DNA of 23,655 nucleotides from a virus, in IMG/VR virus record IMGVR_UViG_3300042691_000718, positions 1-23,655 of that record; one strand, 5' to 3'. Below the pieces are notes generated by a model. The model was not told the origin of the DNA. It saw nothing but the letters and a program-made list of their open reading frames with translations, and ran no database searches. Each line of letters starts with the position of its first letter. The first letter of the stretch is position 1. Below are positions 15,340 through 22,633 of the stretch, piece by piece. A program made the translations under genes and the position numbers.

Positions 15340-15887
15340 TGCCAATTCTAGGAGTTATTGCTTCAGGTATCTCAGGACACTTAACACCACCAGACACTGG
15401 TGCTATGTTCCCACTTGGTATGGTGCAGGTAGGTTCAGGTGGTACTTCAACTATTACTTTTAGTTCTATTCCATCAACTTATAAGCATTTACAAATTCGT
15501 ATGTCCTACAATAATTTAACTGGTTTAGACAATATGAAAATGGTTTTAAATGGTTCAGTTAATTCAACTCGCTATCATTGGCTTTATGCTGATGGAAGTT
15601 CTGCTGCTGCCACTTCAAATACTACAAATCTTTTAACTTATCAAGCAGGTCGTTCAGATACTCAACAATATGCAGCAATTGTGGATATTTTAGAATATGC
15701 AAATACTTCAATAAATAAAACAATTAGGACTTTAGGCGGCGTTGATAATAATGGTTCAGGTGGAATATTTTTAAACTCAAATTTATATGAAACCACCGCA
15801 GCAATTTCATCTATTGCTTTAAGTTTTACTACTTACAACTTTACGCCCAACAGCCGAATTTCACTTTACGGAATTAAAGGAGCATAA
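15339..15887 (+). CDS. Fibre-associated protein with single FSSIP-type beta domain
   Basis: A 182-residue protein. I take ATG 15339 (one-base overlap with the previous stop), not the upstream in-frame GTG. After a short Gly/Pro leader (ILGVIASGISGHLTPPDTG) comes one strand-rich domain: VGSGGTSTITFSSIPSTYKH, LQIRMSYNN, MVLNGSVNSTRY, ending ISLYGIKGA. The same domain opens the two larger proteins at 15888 and 17224 (FSSIPQGYTDL; LPATGTIPQTYTDL). It is common at the start of phage receptor-binding proteins and looks like a jelly-roll-type fold, so I infer an adhesin or adaptor without the glycine-rich tip. Confidence 0.78.
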   Translation: MPILGVIASGISGHLTPPDTGAMFPLGMVQVGSGGTSTITFSSIPSTYKHLQIRMSYNNLTGLDNMKMVLNGSVNSTRYHWLYADGSSAAATSNTTNLLTYQAGRSDTQQYAAIVDILEYANTSINKTIRTLGGVDNNGSGGIFLNSNLYETTAAISSIALSFTTYNFTPNSRISLYGIKGA

Positions 15888-17210
15888 ATGAGTACATACG
15901 AACCGATAGCATCTCAGACACTAGGTAGCGCAGCAGCATCAGTTACCTTCTCCAGCATTCCACAAGGCTATACCGATTTAGTTTTGGTTTTAAATGTAAA
16001 AGGTTCAACTGCTAATTTTCCTTCTTTAAGATTTAATGGAGATAGTGGTTCTAACTATTCTCGTACTATTTTAACGGGTAATGGTTCAGCCGCTTCTTCA
16101 GCAAGAGGTAATAATGAAAGTGCAGCAAATATAAACTACAATGCACAAACAAGTTCTAGTGAATTTAACTACAATAGCATTACACATATTCAAAATTATT
16201 CAAATTCAACAACCTATAAAACTCAATTAACTAGAGCAAATCAGGCTGCTTTAGGAACAGATGCTATTGCTACTTTATGGCGTAATACTGCTGCTATTAC
16301 TGAAATAACTGCCATAATGAATACTGGCAATTATGCAGCAGGCTCAACCTTTACAATCTACGGAATCCAAGTAGGAGATAAGGTTCAGAAGGCTCAAGGT
16401 GGAAATATTGTTACCTCTGATGGTACTTATGTTTACCACGCTTTCACCTCATCAGGTTCTTTTATCCCTAACCAAGCATTAACAGCAGATATATTAGTAG
16501 TTGGTGGCGGTGGTGGTGGTGCCTCATATATAGGTGGCGGTGGTGGTGCTGGACAAGTTAGGGCATTTTCTTCTCAATCATTAACTACTAAATCTTACAC
16601 TTGTTTAGTTGCAGCAGGTGGTGCTGGTGCACGAGCAAGTTCAAATATTACTGATGGTTCTAATGGTTCTTTATCTAAATTTGCATCTTTATCTGAAGCA
16701 ATAGGTGGAGGCTATGGTTCAACTGTTAATGGTGGAACTGGCGCATCTGGTGGGGGCGGTGGTGGCTATCCAAATGGAACTTATGTGGGAGGAACTGGCA
16801 CTGCTGGTTTTAATGGCGGTAATGGTAGTTCCGATAATGCTACTTGGACAAACACTGGTGGCGGTGGAGGTGCAGGCGCTGCAGGAGGAAACTCAACAGT
16901 TAGCACAACTGGTGCAGGTGGTGCTGGTGTAAATACAGTTACTAACTGGGGAGCATTGTCTTCAGTACTTACTTCAACTGGACTAGGAGTATCTGGCTAC
17001 ATCGGCGGTGGTGGTAGTGGTGGTGGACAAAGTGGGTCTGCTGGCGCTGCTGGTTCTGGCGGTGGAGGCCAAGGAGTTGTAGGTTCAGGTAATCCAACAA
17101 GTGGTATATCTAGTACTGGTTCTGGTGGCGGTGGCGCAGGTAATGTAAGCAATATTAATCCTGGTGGCAACGGCGGTAGCGGTATTATTGTAATCAGATA
17201 TTTGGCATAA
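15888..17210 (+). CDS. Receptor-binding protein with polyglycine-rich C-terminal domain
   Basis: A 440-residue protein, AAAGGAG upstream of ATG 15888. Residues 1-165 form the FSSIP-type beta domain (VTFSSIPQGYTDLVLVLNVK ... FTIYGIQVG). Residues 175-205 contain SDGTYVYHAFTSSGSF followed by ADILVVGGGGGG, the usual entry to a glycine-rich domain. Residues 205-440 are dominated by GGGGG runs interrupted by variable segments, ending GGSGIIVIRY. Such tips resemble the polyglycine type II helix bundles described for T-even-type phage adhesins (gp38-like), where loops between glycine helices contact the receptor. The gene is probably a host-range determinant. GGN/GGT repeats at DNA level make it prone to recombination and slippage. 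Confidence 0.85.
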   Translation: MSTYEPIASQTLGSAAASVTFSSIPQGYTDLVLVLNVKGSTANFPSLRFNGDSGSNYSRTILTGNGSAASSARGNNESAANINYNAQTSSSEFNYNSITHIQNYSNSTTYKTQLTRANQAALGTDAIATLWRNTAAITEITAIMNTGNYAAGSTFTIYGIQVGDKVQKAQGGNIVTSDGTYVYHAFTSSGSFIPNQALTADILVVGGGGGGASYIGGGGGAGQVRAFSSQSLTTKSYTCLVAAGGAGARASSNITDGSNGSLSKFASLSEAIGGGYGSTVNGGTGASGGGGGGYPNGTYVGGTGTAGFNGGNGSSDNATWTNTGGGGGAGAAGGNSTVSTTGAGGAGVNTVTNWGALSSVLTSTGLGVSGYIGGGGSGGGQSGSAGAAGSGGGGQGVVGSGNPTSGISSTGSGGGGAGNVSNINPGGNGGSGIIVIRYLA

Positions 17211-17223
17211 GGGAGAATAACTA

Positions 17224-18600
17224 ATGAGTACAAATATGGAATTAATAACAAGTGTAACCGTTGGTTCAGGCGGAGCAGCATCCGTCACTCTGCCCGCAAC
17301 TGGAACTATTCCTCAAACTTATACTGATTTGAAGATAGTAATGTCAGCAAGGTCAACAAGAACTGGTACCGATATTTCATCATCTGCCTATGTTACTTTT
17401 AATGGAGATAGCGGTTCTTATTATTCAACCCGAATGATTGAGGGTGACGGAAGCGGAACTAGAAGCACCTCAGACCCTGGCACCCGTTTGGAGCGGTTTG
17501 ATATACCTACCGATAATGCTACCGCTAACACCTTTTCTAATTCGGAAATGTATATTCCTAACTATACAAGTACTAATGCTAAGTCAGTTTCTTTTGAGTC
17601 TGCTATAGAAAATAATGCTACTCTTGCTTATTTGTATTTGACTGCGGGTTTATACAATCCTCCATCAAATGTAGCAATAACTACAATAACTTTAACCGCA
17701 TCGGCATCGTCAACTTTTGACGAAGGCTCAACCTTCTACCTATACGGCATCTCAAATGTAACTAGCACAACTAAAGCAACTGGTGGAATCGTATCCTCTG
17801 ACGGTACCTACAACTACCATATGTTCCCATTCTCAGGCACATTTACTCCGACTACTGCAATCAGCGCTGACATATTAGTAGTTGCTGGTGGTGGTGGTAC
17901 TGGTAATAATTTTAGTGCTGGCGCTGGCGCAGGTGGCCTTTTAGAATTTACATCACAATCTTTAACTGCTACTAATTACACGGTGACAGTTGGTGCTGGC
18001 GGTAATGGTAGTACTTCAGGCGCTGGAACAAATGGAGGTAATTCACAATTTGGTTCTTTAACTGCTTGTGTTGGCGGTGGTACTGGTTCTTACGGCGGTA
18101 ATAACAGGTCAGGTGGTTCAACAGGCGGTTCAGGTGGTGGGCGTACAGATATTGACACAACTGGATTTGCTGGAACATCAGGACAAGGTAATGCTGGTGG
18201 TGGTGCATCAGGTTCAACAAATGGCGGAACTGGTGGTGGAGGCGGTAAAGGTGCTGCTCCAGCACAAGCAACTTTTACTAAATCAGGTGATGGCGGTATC
18301 GGTGGTACTTCATCTTTAATAAACGCTATGGCTCTTGCAACTCAAACTGGGCAAGCATCAGGTTCTAATTACTATTATGCAGGTGGAGGCGGTGGCGGTG
18401 CCTATAATGTTAATCAAACATCAGGTGCAGGAGCAGGTGGTCTTGGAGGTGGTGGTGCAGGAGCAAATGGTATAGGTGGTCCAGTTTCAACAAATCCAGG
18501 TCTTGCAAATACTGGTGGCGGTGCAGGTGGTGCTTCTGCCTATAGTGGACCTGGCGCTAATGGCGGTTCTGGTTTAGTAATAATAAGATATGCAATCTAA
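17224..18600 (+). CDS. Second receptor-binding protein with polyglycine-rich C-terminal domain
   Basis: A 458-residue paralogue of the protein at 15888, with GGGAGAA upstream of ATG 17224. Residues 1-178 are a diverged copy of the beta domain (VTLPATGTIPQTYTDLKIVM ... FYLYGISNV). Residues 190-220 hold SDGTYNYHMFPFSGTF then ADILVVAGGGG. Residues 220-458 are glycine-rich with different loop sequences, for instance GSYGGNNRSGGSTGGSGGGR and SNYYYAGGGGGGAYN, ending GGSGLVIIRY. Keeping the framework while changing loops is what is expected for alternative or cooperating adhesins that recognise different surface glycans. Similar flanking sequence (GGGAGAATAA / AGGAGAATAA) after each copy supports tandem duplication. 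Confidence 0.85.
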   Translation: MSTNMELITSVTVGSGGAASVTLPATGTIPQTYTDLKIVMSARSTRTGTDISSSAYVTFNGDSGSYYSTRMIEGDGSGTRSTSDPGTRLERFDIPTDNATANTFSNSEMYIPNYTSTNAKSVSFESAIENNATLAYLYLTAGLYNPPSNVAITTITLTASASSTFDEGSTFYLYGISNVTSTTKATGGIVSSDGTYNYHMFPFSGTFTPTTAISADILVVAGGGGTGNNFSAGAGAGGLLEFTSQSLTATNYTVTVGAGGNGSTSGAGTNGGNSQFGSLTACVGGGTGSYGGNNRSGGSTGGSGGGRTDIDTTGFAGTSGQGNAGGGASGSTNGGTGGGGGKGAAPAQATFTKSGDGGIGGTSSLINAMALATQTGQASGSNYYYAGGGGGGAYNVNQTSGAGAGGLGGGGAGANGIGGPVSTNPGLANTGGGAGGASAYSGPGANGGSGLVIIRYAI

Positions 18601-18609
18601 AGGAGAATA

Positions 18610-18954
18610 ATGGCACACTTCGCACAGATAGATGAAAACAATATCGTTACTCAGGTATTAGTTGTACCTGATAACGCAGAGGATAGAGGACAGGATTACC
18701 TAGCCAATGACTTAGGTCTTGGTGGTACTTGGGTTCAGACCTCATACAACAACCGCATAAGAAAGAATTATGCAGGAGTTGGATTTACTTATGACTCAGT
18801 AAGAGATGCCTTTATAGCGCCAAAGCCTTATGACTCTTGGTTGCTAGATGAGGATACTTGCCGTTGGGAAGCACCAGTTGCTTACCCTACAGATGGCGTT
18901 ATGTACTCTTGGAATGAAGACAAGAAGGATTGGGAGGCTATCGTAAATGAGTAA
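18610..18954 (+). CDS. Small conserved tail-region protein (MAHFAxIDENNIVTQV family)
   Basis: A 114-residue protein with AAAGGAGAATA upstream of ATG 18610. It begins MAHFAQIDENNIVTQVLVVP, then has GTWVQTSYNNRIRKNYAGVG, FTYDSVRDAFIAPKPYDSW and a C-terminal WNEDKKDWEAI. I recognise it as a small protein repeatedly found beside tail-fibre genes in cyanophages and other aquatic phages. The role is not established to my knowledge; fibre assembly or fibre capping is a reasonable guess from context. Aromatic residues are abundant. No membrane segment or catalytic motif. Confidence 0.8.
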   Translation: MAHFAQIDENNIVTQVLVVPDNAEDRGQDYLANDLGLGGTWVQTSYNNRIRKNYAGVGFTYDSVRDAFIAPKPYDSWLLDEDTCRWEAPVAYPTDGVMYSWNEDKKDWEAIVNE

Positions 18955-19111
18955 TATGAAAGTTATATACGATTGCGAGAAGAAGACTACATCTTATGTT
19001 CCATTATCAGGAGCAGAGATTGCAGAGCGTGAAGCGGCAGCAGCAGCATACGCTGCAGAGCAGGCTGCTAAAGAAGCAGCAGCACTTGAAGCACCTGTTG
19101 TATCTGAATAA
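18947..19111 (+). CDS. Small Ala/Glu-rich helical protein (54 aa)
   Basis: ATG 18947 lies 9 nt after GGGAGG (18932-18937) and overlaps the previous gene by 8 nt; a second in-frame ATG at 18956 is possible. The 54 residues start MSNMKVIYDCEKKTTSYVPL and continue as an Ala/Glu-rich helix (AEIAEREAAAAAYAAEQAAK), ending VVSE. A short beta segment followed by an alanine-rich, probably coiled-coil helix is a pattern I have seen in small proteins next to fibre genes, where an assembly-chaperone role has been suggested for some. Here the function is unproven. Confidence 0.65.
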   Translation: MSNMKVIYDCEKKTTSYVPLSGAEIAEREAAAAAYAAEQAAKEAAALEAPVVSE

Positions 19112-19135
19112 TTTAATTAAACTTTAAGGAGCACT

Positions 19136-21346
19136 GTGGCTGGCAAAGACATTACCGAATCGTTACCCCTCAACGTTGGTAACCCTGGTATTGCTGGTTT
19201 TTGGATAAATAACGCAGAAGACTATGATGTTGCTATTGGTGGAGAACCTTTCATCTTGGCACCTACGGATGTTAATCCGTATCAAAGAGAAACTGCGCCT
19301 TATCGTAAAGACCAGTTTGACAACTCCAAAGAACCAGGAGAGCAATCTCTAACTGGTTGGTGGATTCGTTCTCAGTCATCATTTCATGGTGGTACTGGTA
19401 TTAAGTTTTATGACCCAACCTCGGGAGAATCTACTAACTATAGATTTACCGACTCTCAAGGTGTAGATGTTTGGACAAAGGGACAGGTATCTTTATTAAA
19501 TGATGTTTACGAAAATCATGAGATAACTACTGCCCTACAAGCAAATGGCAAGCCTAGTCAGCATGTTCGTTCTATTAGATATAGTGACAGAGATGCCGTA
19601 TTACTTCATGATGGATATGATGTAGATAAGGTTTATCAACCTATAACAGCCTCTGTTAGTAATAAAGCCTTAACCTCAAACGTGGCTACATTAACTACCT
19701 CTGCTGCTCATGGTCTTTCAGTAGGTATGGAAGTAGTAATTACTGGTGTAGATGCTACCTTTAATGGTACTTACACTATTACTACAGTGCCTACAACTAC
19801 AACATTTACCTATGCTAAAACTGCTTCTAACGTAACATCTGCAGCAGTATCTCCAGTAGGAAGTGTTGAAAGCACTTTAACTCATTTTATTGATTACAAC
19901 TCTGGTTCAGCAGAACCTGTATATGGTATCTGTGATGATGGTACATTTGCCTTTTGGGTAACTAACTCGGTTCAAGGTGGTGCAACAAAGTTGCATATGT
20001 ACAAAAAACCTTTGACTGGACATGCTGCTGACACTTCTGATGTAAGCACTATGTTTTATGTTACAGGAACTACCGTAACAGATGCCCTGTTAGAGTATGT
20101 AAAAGACCGCATTGTTATGTGTATCGATAATAAGATTTACGAGTTGGCTCCTAACGCTACTGCCCTACCTACTGCTCTTTATACAAATCCTGTAAGTACT
20201 TATGTTTACACAGGTATTACTGCTTCAGGTCCTGCTATTTATACTGCTGGGCATAATGGTATACATTCAACTATTCAAAAGTATACTTTAAGTAATACAT
20301 CTGGCTCTATGCCAACATTGACTTCAGCAATCGTATCTGCTGAGTTTCCTCCTGGTGAAATTGTCTATGACATTTATTATTACCTAGGATATATGATGAT
20401 TGGAACCAATAAGGGTGTCCGTGTTGGTATTGTAAATGACCAAGACGGTTCTATATCTTATGGTCCACTTATTGTGGAAACATCACAGCCTTGCTATGAT
20501 TTTGCTGCTCGTGATCGTTTCGTATGGTGTGCTACAGGTATTGGTTCACTAGATGCTGGTCTTATCCGCATTGATTTAAGTACCTCAGTAGAGGGTGAAT
20601 CTTTAAGATTTGCTTATGCTAATGATTTACAATATACCCAAGCAACAGAACATTACACTACTGGTGTAGCATTTTTTGGTTCTAGCGACAACTTAGCATT
20701 TTGTACAGCCTATAATTCTACTGATGGACACGTATACAGAGAGTTACCTAGTGTTAAAAAATCTAATGGTTACCTAACTACAGGTGCTATTCGTTATGGA
20801 ACACTAGAACCTAAAAACTATAAGTTCATTCGTGGCCGTGGTATATTTACTAATGGTGCTATGGATATAGCAACTGTAGATTCAAGCAATAATACTTATG
20901 CAATTATTACTTACAACTCTTCTATTGGTACACCTGAGGCTGCTACAAACAGTCCAGAAGGACCACAGGAGTTTATATCTTATAAATTTACGCTCTCACG
21001 TAGCGCAAGCAATACCAGTCTTGGCCCAACTTTCAAGGGCTTTCAGGCAAAATCTCTTCCAGCAACTAAACGCCAAAGGTTGATTCAGTTCCCTGTTTGG
21101 TGTTTCGATGTGGAAACCGATAGATATAATGTACTGGCTGGATATGAAGGCCGTGCTTGGGAGCGTATCCAAAACTTAGAAGATATAGAAGCCGCTGGAG
21201 ATATTATTAATGTTCAAGACTTTACTACTGGAGAAAGGGTTCAAGCCTTGGTCGAGAAAGTTTCATTTGTTCGTAAGACGCCACCTAGTGCTCGTTACGA
21301 TGGGTTTGGCGGTTTATTAACTATCACAGTTAGAACGGTCTTATAA
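19136..21346 (+). CDS. Large tail protein (possible tail nozzle/hub)
   Basis: A 736-residue protein starting at GTG 19136 behind AAGGAG (19126-19131). The N-terminus reads SLPLNVGNPGIAGFWINNAE, GGEPFILAPTD and YRKDQFDNSKEPGEQSLTGW. Residues about 169-243 form an inserted beta domain with SNVATLTTSAAHGLSVGMEV and FNGTYTITTVPTTTTFTY, a module common in phage tail proteins. The rest is strand-rich with repeated short motifs (YVKDRIVMCIDNKIYELAPN; YYLGYMMIGTNKGVRVGIVN) that suggest a beta-propeller. The C-terminus (VQALVEKVSFVRKTPPSARY) may join another tail component. Size and position between fibres and lysis genes fit a nozzle or hub of a short tail. No peptidoglycan hydrolase motif was seen. 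Confidence 0.7.
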   Translation: MAGKDITESLPLNVGNPGIAGFWINNAEDYDVAIGGEPFILAPTDVNPYQRETAPYRKDQFDNSKEPGEQSLTGWWIRSQSSFHGGTGIKFYDPTSGESTNYRFTDSQGVDVWTKGQVSLLNDVYENHEITTALQANGKPSQHVRSIRYSDRDAVLLHDGYDVDKVYQPITASVSNKALTSNVATLTTSAAHGLSVGMEVVITGVDATFNGTYTITTVPTTTTFTYAKTASNVTSAAVSPVGSVESTLTHFIDYNSGSAEPVYGICDDGTFAFWVTNSVQGGATKLHMYKKPLTGHAADTSDVSTMFYVTGTTVTDALLEYVKDRIVMCIDNKIYELAPNATALPTALYTNPVSTYVYTGITASGPAIYTAGHNGIHSTIQKYTLSNTSGSMPTLTSAIVSAEFPPGEIVYDIYYYLGYMMIGTNKGVRVGIVNDQDGSISYGPLIVETSQPCYDFAARDRFVWCATGIGSLDAGLIRIDLSTSVEGESLRFAYANDLQYTQATEHYTTGVAFFGSSDNLAFCTAYNSTDGHVYRELPSVKKSNGYLTTGAIRYGTLEPKNYKFIRGRGIFTNGAMDIATVDSSNNTYAIITYNSSIGTPEAATNSPEGPQEFISYKFTLSRSASNTSLGPTFKGFQAKSLPATKRQRLIQFPVWCFDVETDRYNVLAGYEGRAWERIQNLEDIEAAGDIINVQDFTTGERVQALVEKVSFVRKTPPSARYDGFGGLLTITVRTVL

Positions 21347-21549
21347 TGTCTGCACAAGATTGGGCAGCATTTGCGGTAGCCATAACCACATTATTAGGTT
21401 CTTTAGCAATAGGTGTAAGACACTTAGTTAAACACTATTTATCTGAACTTCGCCCCAATGGGGGCTCAAGTCTCCGTGACCAGGTTGGCAGGCTAGAGGA
21501 AAAAGTAGACACCCTCTACCAGATTTTGATTCAAAATGGAAGACAATAA
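21346..21549 (+). CDS. Small membrane protein, possible holin
   Basis: A 67-residue protein, ATG sharing one base with the preceding stop. A single hydrophobic segment (WAAFAVAITTLLGSLAIGVR, residues 6-25) is followed by a charged C-terminal helix (RDQVGRLEEKVDTLYQILIQ) that looks like a coiled coil. One membrane span plus a cytoplasmic coiled coil, just upstream of an endolysin, fits a small holin-type or lysis-associated membrane protein of actinobacterial phages. The gene at 22129 is the other holin candidate; the two may act as a pair. Confidence 0.65.
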   Translation: MSAQDWAAFAVAITTLLGSLAIGVRHLVKHYLSELRPNGGSSLRDQVGRLEEKVDTLYQILIQNGRQ

Positions 21550-21667
21550 CTGCCAGATGTGTGGCTGTGAGCCACATGATATATGCTGGCCTAAGCAGAA
21601 TGAACTAAGAGAGAAGTGGCTACAGGATAATCCTGATGCTGGCTTCAATGGATGGTGGTCAATATGA
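21536..21667 (+). CDS. Tiny Cys-rich protein (43 aa), possible zinc knuckle
   Basis: ATG 21536 opens 43 residues beginning MEDNNCQMCGCEPHDICWPK. It overlaps the membrane-protein gene by 14 nt and the endolysin start by 4 nt (ATGA). The cysteines at 6, 9, 11 and 17 with a histidine at 14 could bind zinc. The remainder is Trp/Asn-rich (REKWLQDNPDAGFNGWWS). The tight overlaps and the ordered Cys spacing support a real gene. No ribosome binding site is obvious, so translation may depend on coupling. Role unknown. Confidence 0.5.
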   Translation: MEDNNCQMCGCEPHDICWPKQNELREKWLQDNPDAGFNGWWSI

Positions 21668-22119
21668 CAGTAGTTGATATAGCCAAATCTCAAATTGGAT
21701 ATACCGAAGTAGGCAAAAATAACGATAATATGTACGGCAAATGGTATGGTGCTAATAACCAACCTTGGTGTGCTATGTTTGTATCTTGGGTATTTGATAA
21801 AGCAGGGATAGTATCTAAGGTAGCAGCACAGACCCGTAAGGGATTTGCATCATGCGATGCGGGACTTAAGTGGTTTACCAAAAAAGGCAAGATAGTCCCA
21901 GTTGGCAAGGCTCAACCTGGTGATGTAGTATTCTTCCAGTTCGATAGTGACGCACAACCTGACCATGTTGGAATATGCGCCAGTAACGATGGAAAAAAGT
22001 TCCTTACGGTTATTGAGGGTAACACCTCTAGTGGCAGTAAAGGAAGTCAGTCAAATGGAGATGGTGTGTATCTTAGGAAACGTGCCTACTCCCTAGTAAT
22101 GGGCGTTGCACGCCCTTAA
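21664..22119 (+). CDS. Endolysin, CHAP-domain peptidoglycan hydrolase
   Basis: A 151-residue single-domain endolysin. I prefer ATG 21664, which overlaps the previous stop as ATGA, to the in-frame ATG at 21652. The start VVDIAKSQIGYTEVG, the catalytic cysteine in PWCAMFVSW (C36), the histidine in DHVGI (H101) and the third catalytic-site residue within VIEGNTS (E118/N120) make a complete CHAP (papain-like amidase/endopeptidase) active site. PGDVVFFQF is the usual strand before the histidine. There is no separate cell-wall-binding domain and no signal peptide, so release needs a holin. CHAP enzymes cut amide or peptide bonds in peptidoglycan; the exact bond cannot be told from sequence. Confidence 0.92.
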   Translation: MTVVDIAKSQIGYTEVGKNNDNMYGKWYGANNQPWCAMFVSWVFDKAGIVSKVAAQTRKGFASCDAGLKWFTKKGKIVPVGKAQPGDVVFFQFDSDAQPDHVGICASNDGKKFLTVIEGNTSSGSKGSQSNGDGVYLRKRAYSLVMGVARP

Positions 22120-22128
22120 AGGATGGAT

Positions 22129-22341
22129 ATGAAAGATCTAATTGCTAAATTGAAGAGCAAGAAAACTAAGGCTGCTTTTAAGTCTTACCTACGTGCTGTT
22201 CTAGCATCAGCAGTAACTATGGGATTAGCACTTGCTGCCGATCTTGCTCCTGAGTATGCAATCCTAATCGGCTCTATAGCAGGACCTTTGGCTAAATGGG
22301 CAGATAAGACCGAAAAAGAGTATGGCTTGGGTACCAAATAA
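22129..22341 (+). CDS. Holin-like small membrane protein
   Basis: A 70-residue protein. AAAGGA (22118-22123) favours ATG 22129 over ATG 22123. A basic N-terminus (MKDLIAKLKSKKTKAAFKSY) precedes a hydrophobic region with one long or two short membrane spans (AVLASAVTMGLALAADLAPE; YAILIGSIAGPLAKW), then a charged tail (ADKTEKEYGLGTK). Size, topology and position directly after the endolysin fit a phage holin, which forms membrane holes to release the endolysin. It is the last gene before a strong terminator, so it closes the late transcription unit. Confidence 0.68.
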   Translation: MKDLIAKLKSKKTKAAFKSYLRAVLASAVTMGLALAADLAPEYAILIGSIAGPLAKWADKTEKEYGLGTK

Positions 22342-22354
22342 ATACCCCTAAATC

Positions 22355-22366
22355 GCCTTTAAAGGC
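22355..22366 (+). repeat. 12-bp perfect palindrome between holin and terminator
   Basis: GCCTTTAAAGGC is a perfect palindrome followed by CGTTTT. As RNA it could form a 4-bp stem with a UUAA loop, a weak terminator preceding the strong one; as DNA it could be a protein-binding site. Confidence 0.4.
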
Positions 22367-22384
22367 CGTTTTAAGACATGAAGT

Positions 22385-22425
22385 CCCCCTACCTAGGGTA
22401 ATTACCTTAGGACAGGGGGCTTTTT
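22385..22425 (+). terminator. Strong intrinsic terminator ending the late gene unit
   Basis: CCCCCT (22385-22390) pairs with AGGGGG (22414-22419), and inside it ACCTAGGG pairs with CCTTAGG with one mismatch, closing a TAATTA loop. TTTTT follows at 22421-22425. This is a textbook rho-independent terminator placed directly after the lysis genes. Confidence 0.88.
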
Positions 22426-22431
22426 GTCATT

Positions 22432-22460
22432 TTGCACGACTTATAATTTTGATATATATT
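22432..22460 (+). promoter_or_regulatory. Candidate sigma70-type promoter for the nuclease unit
   Basis: TTGCAC (22432-22437) and TATATT (22455-22460) are separated by exactly 17 nt. A perfect TATAAT also occurs at 22442-22447 but lacks a -35 box. The placement just after the terminator and before the next gene block supports a promoter. Transcription would begin near 22467, leaving a leader of roughly 165 nt. Confidence 0.5.
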
Positions 22461-22461
22461 A

Positions 22462-22482
22462 CCCCTGCGGGAAACCGTGGGG
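22462..22482 (+). promoter_or_regulatory. GAAA-tetraloop hairpin in the leader region
   Basis: CCCC (22462-22465) pairs with GGGG (22479-22482) and CGG (22468-22470) with CCG (22475-22477) around a GAAA loop, with a small internal loop (TG/T). GAAA is a stable GNRA tetraloop, which favours a role as RNA. It would lie at the very 5' end of a transcript from the candidate promoter at 22432-22460. Confidence 0.45.
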
Positions 22483-22633
22483 CAGAAACTTCAATTGACG
22501 GGTGACGGCAAAAGCCTAACCAGCCTCCCTGACCACTCATAATTTTTATGGGGGGTAGGGGGGCATTTCTTAATTTCAGGGTTCAGGCAGGGCTCGATTG
22601 GCGATAGCCAATAGGGTGTGGTAGGGTTCTGTT
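22483..22633 (+). other. Non-coding leader with G-runs and hairpins before the nuclease gene
   Basis: No convincing gene is present. CATAA-TTT-TTATG (22538-22550) is a small perfect hairpin. It is followed by two runs of six G (22550-22555 and 22558-22563) separated by TA. ATTGGC (22597-22602) and GCCAAT (22607-22612) form a perfect 6-bp stem with a GATA loop 21 nt before the ATG of the nuclease. The nearest purine run before that ATG is TAGGG, a weak ribosome binding site, so the hairpin may affect translation. No tRNA was seen. Confidence 0.5.

Noticed and set aside
16997-17281. Minus-strand proline-rich frame opposite the glycine-rich adhesin
   Set aside because: Poly-Pro is the direct complement of GGN glycine codons; it is a shadow, not a gene. 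The Leu/His/Gln-rich minus-strand frame at 17972-18271 is another such shadow.
12515-18600. Diversity-generating retroelement driving fibre variation
   Set aside because: No reverse transcriptase and no template/variable repeat pair with adenine-specific differences is visible in this window; the module duplications differ at all base types.
22495-22543. TTGACG and CATAAT as a second promoter
   Set aside because: The spacing is about 37 nt, far outside the 16-18 nt range.
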